Origin: CAMLDH01 sp966250375
Lineage (GTDB): Bacteria; Pseudomonadota; Gammaproteobacteria; Burkholderiales; Burkholderiaceae_D
Assembly (NCBI GenBank): GCA_966250375.1
Contig: CBINHE010000075.1
Coordinates: 1-19,732 of the forward strand
Direction: 5' to 3'
Length of the DNA stretch: 19,732 bases
The translations under genes were made by a program, and so were the position numbers. The notes beneath the pieces are model-generated. The model made no database searches. It had not been told where the DNA came from and saw only the letters and a list, made by a program, of their open reading frames with translations. Positions 6,605 to 13,895 of this stretch are shown one piece after another. How positions within the stretch are numbered: the first letter of the stretch is position 1; each line of letters starts with the position of its first letter.

Positions 6605-7411
6605 TCACTGCCTTGAGAAAGTGAATAATGCGTTGAGTACTGCATCCGGTTGTTCCGCCATCAGCGAGTGGCCGGAGTGTTCGATTTGCACCACTTTGCC
6701 GTGCGGGATTGCCTTGGTTAGCGTCGCGCTTGCTTTCGGCGGCGTCATCATGTCGCGTTTCCCAAGTACAAACAAGACGGGACAGGTAGTTGCTTTGGCT
6801 GCGGTTTCGCCATTTGCATACGCGTTGCAGGCAGAGAAATCGGTATAAAAAACTTTCTCCGGATTTTGCCGGGAAATGCGCTGCATCAGGCGTTGACTGC
6901 CACCCATGACATAGAAGCCCGGACTTGGACAAGACGGCTTATGGGCAATCGATGTATGCGACCAGATATTCACCATGTCGATGGCTTTTTGCTCTTCATT
7001 TTTGGCCGCATCAAGCAAGGCACCCGATACTTTCATCGGATAGGCGGTGCCGATGAGTGCCAGTCTGACGATACGGCCCGGCGCCTTGGCGCAGATTTCA
7101 AGTGCAATCAACGACCCCATGCTGTGACCGATCAGCGTTGCCTGTTGCACGCCTGCAGCATCCAGCAATGCCAATAGCCAATCCGACATCGCTTCGATCG
7201 TCGTCAGCGCAGCCCCCTTGCTGCGGCCATGTCCCGGCAGGTCGACTGCCAGCACGCCGAAACCATGGTGCGCGAAGTAACGCGTCTGCAATATCCAGAC
7301 TGAATGATCGTTCTGTGCGCCATGGATGAACACCACAGTCGGCAGCGCAGGATCGAATGGCTTGCCGCCAGTGTAGCAATAGGCATCGTGGTCCTGAATT
7401 TTCAGCAGCAT
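6605..7411 (-). CDS. Alpha/beta hydrolase downstream of metY
   Basis: A 268-residue soluble alpha/beta hydrolase with an intact catalytic triad: Ser97 in GHSMGS, Asp220 in LGKRDMM and His248 in HSGHS. The oxyanion segment is FIHGAQNDHSVW (28-39), and VDLPGHGRS (56-64) is the usual strand-loop. It begins one base after the metY stop, with AAGGGA seven bases before the ATG, so the pair is one operon. The fold is shared with homoserine acyltransferases (MetX), but at 268 residues it lacks their extra lid domain and is more like a general esterase or haloperoxidase-type hydrolase. The substrate is unknown; linkage to O-acyl-homoserine metabolism is only suggested by context. Confidence 0.87.
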   Translation of the reverse strand: MLLKIQDHDAYCYTGGKPFDPALPTVVFIHGAQNDHSVWILQTRYFAHHGFGVLAVDLPGHGRSKGAALTTIEAMSDWLLALLDAAGVQQATLIGHSMGSLIALEICAKAPGRIVRLALIGTAYPMKVSGALLDAAKNEEQKAIDMVNIWSHTSIAHKPSCPSPGFYVMGGSQRLMQRISRQNPEKVFYTDFSACNAYANGETAAKATTCPVLFVLGKRDMMTPPKASATLTKAIPHGKVVQIEHSGHSLMAEQPDAVLNALFTFSRQ

Positions 7412-7412
7412 G

Positions 7413-8723
7413 TCACGTTCCCTTTTGAGCGGCTTTCAAGGCGCGCGCCAAATCTTCGATCAAATCATCTACATCTTCCAGTCCGATCGACAAACGCATT
7501 GTGCCTTCGGTAATGCCTGATGCGGCGAGTTGCTCGGTAGACACGCGAAAATGCGTCGTGGATGCCGGATGGATCACGAGTGATTTGGCATCGCCGACAT
7601 TGGCCAGATGCGAAAAAATATTCAAAGACTCGACAAAGCGGCACCCTGCCGCACGATCGCCTTTAATGTCAAAGGAAAATACCGCGCCGCAGCCTTTCGG
7701 CAGCAATGTCTTGGACAGCGCATGATCGGGGTGCGACGCCAGTTCCGGATAGGACACCGATTCCACCGCCGAATGCGCGGTCAGAAATTCAACGACCTTA
7801 CGTGTATTGGCAACATGCCGGTCCATGCGCAACCCCAAGGTTTCGATGCCTTGCAGAATGGCAAATGCATTGTACGGGCTCATCACCGCACCGAAGTCGC
7901 GCAAGCCTTCGCGCCGTGCGCGCAGCGAAAATGGGGCCACGCTCGATTCTTCTGCAAACACCATTCCGTGAAAGCCATCGTATGGTTCGCACAATTCTGC
8001 AAAATGCCCGGTTTTTTCGTAGGCTTGCTGCCAGTCAAATGTACCGCCATCCACCAGCAATCCGCCGATTGCGGTACCGTGACCGCACAGGAATTTAGTT
8101 GCAGAATGGAAAATTAAATCAGCGCCATGCTCGAACGGGCGCAGCAGATAGGGCGTAGTGAACGTTGCATCAACCATCAACGGCAAATGGCGTTCATGCG
8201 CGATCGCGGCAACCTGCGGAATGTTCAAGACGTCAAGGCCCGGATTGCCGAGTGTTTCGCCAAACAGTATTTTGGTATTCGGGCGTATGGCATTGCGCCA
8301 TGCATCGAGGTCGCGTGGATCGACAAACGTGGTATCGATACCGAAGCGTTTCATGGTGTAAGCGAGCAGGTTTTGCGATCCTCCGTACAATGCGCGCGAT
8401 GCAACCACGTGCGAGCCGGCACCCGCAATCGTTACCAAGCCGAGATGCATCGCTGCCTGGCCGCTGGCAACCGCAATGCCGGCAACGCCGCCTTCCAGCG
8501 CCGCAATTCGCTCTTCCAGAACGGCATTGGTAGGGTTGGAAATGCGCGAATATACGTGTCCAGCGCGCTCCATGTTGAACAGCGACGCCGCGTGATCGGA
8601 ATCCTTGAAAACGAACGACGTCGTCAGATAAATCGGTGTTGCACGCGCGCCGGTCGTCGGGTCGGGCGCAGCGCCGGCATGCAGCGATAAGGTATCGAAA
8701 CCCGGATATTTGGGGCCGCTCAT
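7413..8723 (-). CDS. metY: O-acetylhomoserine sulfhydrylase (MetY-type), PLP enzyme
   Basis: A 436-residue PLP enzyme of the Cys/Met metabolism family. It probably combines O-acetyl-homoserine with sulfide to make homocysteine, the direct-sulfhydrylation branch of methionine synthesis. Seen in the sequence are FDTLSLHAGAAPDPTTGARATPIY at the N-terminus, the YSRISNPT motif (residues 58-65) that contacts the neighbouring subunit's PLP, SGQAAMHL (87-94), and the PLP-binding lysine Lys210 in HSATKFLCGHG. The C-terminal part has NVGDAKSLVIHPASTTH, conserved in this family. The length, near 430, favours MetY over the shorter MetZ (O-succinyl substrate) and MetB; this is family inference. GAGGAGAA ten bases upstream is a good ribosome site. 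Two stem-loops lie just upstream, so leader-based or operator control is plausible. Confidence 0.92.
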   Translation of the reverse strand: MSGPKYPGFDTLSLHAGAAPDPTTGARATPIYLTTSFVFKDSDHAASLFNMERAGHVYSRISNPTNAVLEERIAALEGGVAGIAVASGQAAMHLGLVTIAGAGSHVVASRALYGGSQNLLAYTMKRFGIDTTFVDPRDLDAWRNAIRPNTKILFGETLGNPGLDVLNIPQVAAIAHERHLPLMVDATFTTPYLLRPFEHGADLIFHSATKFLCGHGTAIGGLLVDGGTFDWQQAYEKTGHFAELCEPYDGFHGMVFAEESSVAPFSLRARREGLRDFGAVMSPYNAFAILQGIETLGLRMDRHVANTRKVVEFLTAHSAVESVSYPELASHPDHALSKTLLPKGCGAVFSFDIKGDRAAGCRFVESLNIFSHLANVGDAKSLVIHPASTTHFRVSTEQLAASGITEGTMRLSIGLEDVDDLIEDLARALKAAQKGT

Positions 8724-8733
8724 GATGTGATTG

Positions 8734-8741
8734 TTCTCCTC
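8734..8741 (-). promoter_or_regulatory. metY ribosome binding site
   Basis: On the minus strand GAGGAGAA lies ten bases before the metY ATG. It begins two bases after the end of an 11-bp perfect hairpin (8744-8770), so folding of that leader would sit directly against the ribosome site. Confidence 0.7.
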
Positions 8742-8743
8742 AA

Positions 8744-8795
8744 TTCGATGCTACAAATCGTAGCATCGAACGGATGGTTGAGCGCATCAGCCATC
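8744..8795 (-). promoter_or_regulatory. Two tandem stem-loops in the metY leader
   Basis: Stem-loop 2 has perfect 11-bp arms (TTCGATGCTAC, 8744-8754, and its complement, 8760-8770) around a 5-base loop. Two bases further upstream on the metY strand, stem-loop 1 (8773-8795) pairs GATGG with CCATC and TGA with TCA around one mismatch and a 5-base loop. Neither is followed by a T-run, so they are not terminators. They could be RNA control elements or a protein operator. They do not match a riboswitch I recognise. Confidence 0.5.
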
Positions 8796-8817
8796 GCATG
8801 CTGTAACGCTAGATTTT

Positions 8818-8847
8818 TTGCCCCAGTTAAGCTACATTTAATATAAA
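8818..8847 (+). promoter_or_regulatory. Candidate promoter of the CBS-domain gene
   Basis: TTGCCC (8818-8823) and TATAAA (8842-8847) are spaced by 18 bases and lie within an A/T-rich stretch. The start of transcription would fall near 8854, giving a leader of about 47 bases to the ATG at 8901. It is based on consensus resemblance only. Confidence 0.4.
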
Positions 8848-8900
8848 GATTGCATGAATTCGGGTTGAAACGGAATAATAAAAATCGACAGGATAAGGCA

Positions 8901-9347
8901 ATGAAAGTATCTGAAATACTTAAAGTAAAAGGCAATATTCTCTACACGGTAACGCCTGATACTCTGATGCTGGACGCAGTCAATACGATGGCCGAAAAAG
9001 ACATCGGTTCTTTAGTAGTGATGGAGTTCGGTGAACTGGTCGGCATGCTGACTTTCCGCGAGGTAATGAAAACCGTCCATGAAAATGGCGGGGAGGTTGG
9101 TAAAGGTCGCGTACGCAAGCATATGGATGACCATCCGATCACCATTACGCCGGATACGGAAATCAATGAGGTGCGCCGCTTGATGCTGGAGCGCCATGCG
9201 CGCTATGTACCAGTGGTAAATGCGAAGACTTTGCTTGGTGTGATATCGTTTTACGATGTTGCGAAAGCGGTATTTGAAGCGCAAAGTTTCGAGAATAAAA
9301 TGTTGAAGGCATATATTCGTGACTGGCCCAGTGAGGGAGAAGAATAA
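8901..9347 (+). CDS. Two-CBS-domain protein
   Basis: A 148-residue stand-alone CBS-pair (Bateman) protein. The first CBS motif spans about residues 8-62 (VTPDTLMLDAVNTMAEKDIGSLVVM ending in LVGMLTFREVMK). The second spans about 75-130 (ITPDTEINEVRRLMLERHARYVPVV ending in LLGVISFYDVAKAV). Such pairs bind adenosyl ligands (AMP, ATP, SAM) and act as energy or redox sensors; which ligand or partner applies here is not visible. ATG 8901 follows the GGATAAGG ribosome site (8891-8898). An upstream in-frame ATG at 8850 would add 17 unlike residues and is rejected. It is divergent from metY, and a strong terminator follows, so it is probably monocistronic. The C-terminus (RDWPSEGEE) is acidic and short. 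Confidence 0.88.
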   Translation: MKVSEILKVKGNILYTVTPDTLMLDAVNTMAEKDIGSLVVMEFGELVGMLTFREVMKTVHENGGEVGKGRVRKHMDDHPITITPDTEINEVRRLMLERHARYVPVVNAKTLLGVISFYDVAKAVFEAQSFENKMLKAYIRDWPSEGEE

Positions 9348-9375
9348 GTATTGCAATTTATAAAGCTGAATTTTA

Positions 9376-9416
9376 GGCCGTTCATGGTGAAGTTGTGCAA
9401 CCATGAACGGCTTTTT
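9376..9416 (+). terminator. Rho-independent terminator after the CBS gene
   Basis: A perfect 12-bp stem pairs GCCGTTCATGGT (9377-9388) with its complement (9400-9411), around an 11-base loop. A run of five T follows (9412-9416). It is 29 bases beyond the CBS gene stop and isolates that gene from the MFS-acyltransferase gene. Confidence 0.88.
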
Positions 9417-9455
9417 CATATCTGCGTTCGTTTTTCGCACTAACAATCCTGATTC

Positions 9456-11351
9456 ATGAGTCAATCCAGTCAATCCAGCCAATTTTCCCTGCTAGCCCAG
9501 CGCCGCTTCGGTCCATTTTTTTGGACGCAGTTTTTCGGCGCGTTCAACGACAATGTGTTCAAGATCGCCTTGCTGACGGTGCTGACCTATGAATCATTGA
9601 GCTGGACGACACTGGATGTCGGTCTGTTGAATAACCTGATCCCGGGCCTATTTATTTTGCCGTTTGTGCTGTTTTCCGCGACTGCAGGGCAGTTGGCGGA
9701 TAAGTTTGAAAAATCGCGCCTGGCACGCTACGTCAAATTGCTCGAAATCGCAATCATGGCGATCGCGGCAGCAGGCTGGATGACGCATACGCTGTGGCTG
9801 TTGATCGCCGCGGTGGTCGGGATGGGCTTGCATTCCACTTTGTTCGGCCCGGTCAAATATGCCTATTTGCCGCAACAGTTAAAACAGGAAGAACTCACCG
9901 GCGGCAACGGGTTGGTCGAAATGGGAACCTTTGTCGGTATTTTGCTGGGCGAGGTGTTAGGCGCAGTGCTTGTGGTGCAAAAGCCGTGGGGCATCGAAAT
10001 GGTCGCTGGCGGCACAATTGCGATTGCTGTCATCGGTTGGCTCGCCAGTTGCAGAATTCCGCTTTCGCCAGCGCCTGAGCCGACCTTGAAAATCAACTGG
10101 AATCCCATCACCGAAACGGTGCGCAATATCGGTTTTTCGCGTCAGAACCGCTCAGTGTTTTTGTCGCTGCTCGGCAATTCATGGTTCTGGTTTTACGGCG
10201 CGATCATCCTTGCGCAATTTCCCGTTTATGCGAAGGATTACCTGCATGGCGACCATAGCGTATTCGTGCTGCTGTTGACGGCATTTTCGCTCGGCATAGG
10301 CGCCGGGTCATTGTTATGCGAACGCCTGTCCGGACACAAAGTGGAAATCGGATTGGTGCCGTTCGGCTCAATCGGATTGTCCTTGTTCGGTTTCGACCTG
10401 TATTTGGCCAGCCTTGGTTATTCCAACACCACGGCGGTCGATATGGCGGGATTTATCGCGCAGCAGGGCAGTGCCCGGATTTTATTCGATTGCATCATGA
10501 TCGGTCTCTTCGGTGGCCTTTATATCGTGCCCTTGTTCGCCATCCTCCAAACGCGTTGCGACCCCAAGCACGTGTCGCGCACCATCGCCGGCATGAATAT
10601 CATGAACGCGCTATTCATGGTGATCGCAGCGCTGGTTGCGATGATATTGCTGAAAATGGGTTTTACGATCCCGCAAATTTTCATGGCTACTGCGGTGATG
10701 AATGCGTTCGTTGCGATTTACATTTTTTCGCTTGTGCCAGAATTTCTGATGCGCTTTGTTGCCTGGCTTTTGATTCATACTATCCATCGCGTACATGGCA
10801 CCGATACCGATCGGATTCCCGATGAAGGCGCTGCGGTCCTGGTGTGCAACCACGTGAGTTACGTTGATGCGATCGTCATCATGGCGGCCAGTCCGCGGCC
10901 GATTCGCTTCGTGATGGACCATCGTATTTTCAAGATGCCGGTATTGTCGTGGATTTTCAAAACCGCGAAAGCGATTCCGATTGCGACGGCAAAGGAAGAT
11001 CCAGTGTTAATGGAAAAAGCGTACGCCGATATTGCGCAAGCGTTGCGCGAGGGTGAACTGGTGTGCATCTTCCCGGAAGGGAAGCTGACCACTACCGGCG
11101 AGATGAATGAATTCAAAGGTGGCATCAAGAAGATTATCGACCGTTCACCGGTCCCGGTGATCCCGATGGCGTTGCGCGGCTTGTGGGGTAGCATGCTGAC
11201 GCGTGGCGAGGGCAATCCATTCGGACGTTCTTTTAAACGAGGACCGTTGTCGAAATTGTCACTGGTGGTCGGCCAGCCGCTGGCGCCGGCGCAAGCGACG
11301 CCGGAACTGCTGCAGGAGCGGGTGCTGGCCTTGCGCGGTGAATGGAAGTAA
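9456..11351 (+). CDS. MFS transporter fused to 1-acylglycerol-3-phosphate acyltransferase (LplT-PlsC type)
   Basis: A 631-residue two-domain membrane protein. Residues 1 to about 420 are an MFS permease of the LplT (lysophospholipid flippase) type; QFFGAFNDNVFKIALL near the N-terminus is the LplT/Aas signature. Residues from about 440 to the end are a PlsC-like acyltransferase, with the catalytic NH-x4-D motif (His466, Asp471 in NHVSYVDA), FPEGK at 539-543 and VPVIPMALRG. The combination suggests that lysophospholipid is flipped inward and re-acylated. In larger homologues a third acyl-ACP synthetase domain follows; here it is absent, so acyl-ACP or acyl-CoA would have to come from elsewhere. 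The first residues are coded by a 9-base tandem repeat (SQSSQSSQ). It stands alone between a terminator and aroC, and no good Shine-Dalgarno precedes ATG 9456. Confidence 0.9.
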   Translation: MSQSSQSSQFSLLAQRRFGPFFWTQFFGAFNDNVFKIALLTVLTYESLSWTTLDVGLLNNLIPGLFILPFVLFSATAGQLADKFEKSRLARYVKLLEIAIMAIAAAGWMTHTLWLLIAAVVGMGLHSTLFGPVKYAYLPQQLKQEELTGGNGLVEMGTFVGILLGEVLGAVLVVQKPWGIEMVAGGTIAIAVIGWLASCRIPLSPAPEPTLKINWNPITETVRNIGFSRQNRSVFLSLLGNSWFWFYGAIILAQFPVYAKDYLHGDHSVFVLLLTAFSLGIGAGSLLCERLSGHKVEIGLVPFGSIGLSLFGFDLYLASLGYSNTTAVDMAGFIAQQGSARILFDCIMIGLFGGLYIVPLFAILQTRCDPKHVSRTIAGMNIMNALFMVIAALVAMILLKMGFTIPQIFMATAVMNAFVAIYIFSLVPEFLMRFVAWLLIHTIHRVHGTDTDRIPDEGAAVLVCNHVSYVDAIVIMAASPRPIRFVMDHRIFKMPVLSWIFKTAKAIPIATAKEDPVLMEKAYADIAQALREGELVCIFPEGKLTTTGEMNEFKGGIKKIIDRSPVPVIPMALRGLWGSMLTRGEGNPFGRSFKRGPLSKLSLVVGQPLAPAQATPELLQERVLALRGEWK

Positions 11352-11482
11352 TGCGTCAATTTCCGAGCGGGATTTGCATGAACAGGGAAGAAGGCCGCAA
11401 TATTGGAACCGCTCTGGTCTTATTCAATGCTGTAGACAAGTAGAAAACGAAAATACGAGCGTAGTTTTACCGCACGAGTACA

Positions 11483-11510
11483 TTAACGCGGTGCTTGGCG
11501 CTGGTAGAAT
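11483..11510 (+). promoter_or_regulatory. Candidate aroC promoter
   Basis: TTAACG (11483-11488) and TAGAAT (11505-11510) are spaced by 16 bases, with TGG just before the -10 box (extended -10). Transcription would begin near 11517, about 26 bases before the aroC ATG. The rest of 11352-11482 shows no gene and no clear terminator. Confidence 0.45.
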
Positions 11511-11542
11511 GGGACTTTTCCGTCTCCTCATATCTTGTCATC

Positions 11543-12643
11543 ATGTCCGGCAATACGTTTGGCACCCTCTTTACCGTTACCACTTTCGGCGAATCCCACG
11601 GCCCGGCGATTGGCTGTGTCATCGATGGCTGCCCGCCCGGCATGGTGTTATCCGAAGCCGATATTCAGCCCGAGCTCGACCGGCGCAAGCCAGGCACCTC
11701 GCGCCATGTGACGCAACGGCAGGAGTCGGATACCGTCGAGATCCTGTCCGGCGTATTTGAAGGCAAGACGACCGGCACGCCGATTGCGCTGTTGATTCGC
11801 AATGAAGATCAGCGCAGCAAGGATTACGGCAATATCACCGATACCTTCCGACCGGGCCATGCCGACTATACCTACTGGCATAAATACGGCATTCGCGATC
11901 CGCGCGGCGGCGGTCGTTCATCGGCTCGCCTGACCGCACCCGTCGTAGGCGCCGCGGCAGTGGCGAAAAAATGGCTGTTTGAACAATACGGAACAACATT
12001 CAAAGGCTGCATGAGCCAGTTGGGTGAGATCGCGATTCCATTCGAATCGTGGGACCATGTACGCGAAAATCCATTCTTTGCCGCCAACGCGACCATTATT
12101 CCGCAACTCGAAGCGTACATGGATACGTTGCGCAAGGATGGCGACTCCTGCGGCGCGCGCATCGAGGTGGTGGCCGAACACGTGCCGATCGGGCTGGGCG
12201 AACCGATTTACGACAAGCTCGATGCCGAGATCGCCTATGCGCTGATGGGCATTAATGCCGTCAAGGGTGTGGAAATTGGCGCCGGATTCAAGTCCATCGC
12301 GCAAAAAGGCACGGGACACGGCGATGAATTGACGCCAACTGGATTTGCCACCAATAATTCAGGCGGTGTGCTGGGCGGCATTTCAACCGGCCAGGACATT
12401 ACTGCGTCGATCGCGATCAAGCCGACGTCGAGCATCCGTACGCCGCGCCACTCGATCGACAAAAATGGCAACCCGATCATGGTGGAAACCTTTGGTCGCC
12501 ATGATCCCTGTGTCGGTATCCGCGCGACGCCGATTGCGGAAGCGATGCTGGCGTTGGTGCTGATGGACCATGCGCTACGCCACCGCGCACAATGCGGTGA
12601 CGTGCACGTGACGACGCCAAAGATTGCGGCACATATCAAATAA
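11543..12643 (+). CDS. aroC: Chorismate synthase
   Basis: A 366-residue chorismate synthase, the last enzyme of the shikimate pathway. It converts 5-enolpyruvylshikimate-3-phosphate to chorismate using reduced FMN. Family signatures seen are GESHGPAIGCVIDGCPPG near the N-terminus, RPGHADYTYWHKYGIRDPRGGGRSSAR about a third of the way in, and GRHDPCVGIRATPIAEAM near the C-terminus. Length is normal (E. coli about 361). ATG 11543 (MSGNTFGTLF) matches the family start. An in-frame ATG at 11495 would add 16 residues that overlap the proposed promoter and is rejected. No strong Shine-Dalgarno is visible. It is followed by hairpins and an MFS permease gene 83 bases later. The source of reduced FMN is not encoded in the window. 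Confidence 0.96.
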   Translation: MSGNTFGTLFTVTTFGESHGPAIGCVIDGCPPGMVLSEADIQPELDRRKPGTSRHVTQRQESDTVEILSGVFEGKTTGTPIALLIRNEDQRSKDYGNITDTFRPGHADYTYWHKYGIRDPRGGGRSSARLTAPVVGAAAVAKKWLFEQYGTTFKGCMSQLGEIAIPFESWDHVRENPFFAANATIIPQLEAYMDTLRKDGDSCGARIEVVAEHVPIGLGEPIYDKLDAEIAYALMGINAVKGVEIGAGFKSIAQKGTGHGDELTPTGFATNNSGGVLGGISTGQDITASIAIKPTSSIRTPRHSIDKNGNPIMVETFGRHDPCVGIRATPIAEAMLALVLMDHALRHRAQCGDVHVTTPKIAAHIK

Positions 12644-12688
12644 TGCGGTGAATATCCGCAGCCTGGATGGCGCGAAGCGAAATCCGGG
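12644..12688. repeat. REP-like palindromic sequence after aroC
   Basis: Two stem-loops follow the aroC stop directly: TGCGG (12644-12648) with CCGCA (12656-12660), then CCTGGAT (12662-12668) with ATCCGGG (12682-12688; one G-U pair if transcribed). The second, with GGCGCGAAGCG in the loop, resembles the extragenic palindromes scattered in many proteobacterial genomes. Only one copy lies in this window, so its repetitive nature cannot be shown here. Confidence 0.45.
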
Positions 12689-12726
12689 CAGTTCTTCATA
12701 CTTTTCCCTCTCCAGGAAATTCCCCC

Positions 12727-13893
12727 GTGCCGCATCTCTCCTGGCCCAAACAATCGATCAACTTTGCTTTTTTCTTCTTCGCGTATTACGGTTTCATCGG
12801 TGCATTCACACCTTACGCAAGTCTGTTTTTCGCAGAGAGAGGCATGACTGCCGCGCAAATCGGCGTGCTGATGTCCCTGATGCAGGTAATGCGCATATTT
12901 GGGCCGAATTTGTGGGGGTGGGTCGCTGACCATACCCAAAAACGCGTAACAGTGTTGCGCGTTACCGCAATGGCGGCGCTAATCGCATTCTCCGGCATGT
13001 TTTTCGGCCAGATATTTACGCACTTCCTTCTTGTCATGGTGGCGATCAACGCTTTTACCAGTGCACAAGGGCCATTGTCGGAGGCGCTGATGCTGTCGGA
13101 AATGCGCGGCGATCTGACGCATTATGGGCGGTTGCGGCTATGGGGATCGGTCGGATTTATCGCATTGGTGACATTGGCGGGACAACTGCTTGATTGGCAG
13201 GGTATCGAGCTGATGCCGTGGATCGCGTTTGCGATGCTTGCGCTCGTATTGGCGGCGAGTCTGCGCATGCGGGAAACGCCGCAAGTACACGCGCATGAAG
13301 ACTCTCCGTCGATGATGGCATTATTGATGCGACCAGAGGTGAGTGCGTTTTTCGTATCGACGTTTTTGATGATCGCCGCTCATGCTTCCTTGTACGTATT
13401 TTATTCACTGTATCTGGCGCAGCTTGGTTACAGCAAAACCGTGATCGGCTTGATGTGGTCGCTGGGTGTCGTGGTTGAAATTGGCTTCTTTTTTTACCAG
13501 GCGCCAATTTTCCGGCGCATCGGGGTACAGAAGCTGATGCTGGCAAGCTTGCTGATCGCGGTCGTACGTTTCCTGATGATCGGCTTTTGTGCGCAATCGC
13601 TGTTCTGGCTGCTGGTAGCACAGGTGCTGCATGCAGCGACCTTTGGTGTACATCATTCGGCTTCCGTCATGACGTTGCAGCGCTGGTTTTCCGGACCGTT
13701 GCAGGCGCGTGGTCAAGCACTCTACACCAGTATTTCCTATGGATTGGGCGGCACCCTCGGCGGTTTGGTGTTGAGTGCGTTTTGGGATAGATTTGGCGCA
13801 CAGGCGGTCTATTTGGGAGCGGCGTTATTCGCGCTGGGAGGTGCAGTAGCGGCCGCATTGTCTTACAGTTGGCAACCCCATCATAAGGAATGA
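12727..13893 (+). CDS. MFS permease, 3-phenylpropionate/nucleoside transporter (HcaT-like) family
   Basis: A 388-residue permease with about twelve hydrophobic segments. The N-terminus (INFAFFFFAYYGFIGAFTPY), the MFS loop GPNLWGWVADH after helix 2, and the RLWGSVGFI segment at helix 5 match the HcaT/MFS_1-like group near nucleoside:H+ symporters. The substrate is not predictable. GTG at 12727 was chosen as start because AGGAA (12714-12718) lies eight bases upstream and the protein begins just before helix 1. An ATG at 12667 in the same frame lies inside the palindromic repeat and would add 20 unlike residues. Its stop overlaps an ATG at 13890, six bases before the chosen protease start, so the two genes are probably cotranscribed. 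Confidence 0.85.
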   Translation: MPHLSWPKQSINFAFFFFAYYGFIGAFTPYASLFFAERGMTAAQIGVLMSLMQVMRIFGPNLWGWVADHTQKRVTVLRVTAMAALIAFSGMFFGQIFTHFLLVMVAINAFTSAQGPLSEALMLSEMRGDLTHYGRLRLWGSVGFIALVTLAGQLLDWQGIELMPWIAFAMLALVLAASLRMRETPQVHAHEDSPSMMALLMRPEVSAFFVSTFLMIAAHASLYVFYSLYLAQLGYSKTVIGLMWSLGVVVEIGFFFYQAPIFRRIGVQKLMLASLLIAVVRFLMIGFCAQSLFWLLVAQVLHAATFGVHHSASVMTLQRWFSGPLQARGQALYTSISYGLGGTLGGLVLSAFWDRFGAQAVYLGAALFALGGAVAAALSYSWQPHHKE

Positions 13894-13895
13894 AC

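Noticed and set aside
7608..8690. Long plus-strand open frames opposite metY
   Set aside because: They mirror a conserved PLP enzyme and show no domain, so they are shadows.
8850..8900. Upstream ATG extending the CBS-domain protein by 17 residues
   Set aside because: The added residues do not look like the family, and GGATAAGG is well placed for ATG 8901.
11378..11443. A 21-codon open frame (MNREEGRN...) between the acyltransferase gene and aroC
   Set aside because: It has no good ribosome site, no recognisable motif and a length expected by chance.
12667..12726. ATG start adding 20 residues to the HcaT-like permease
   Set aside because: It lies within a palindromic repeat, and GTG 12727 has a proper Shine-Dalgarno at the right distance.
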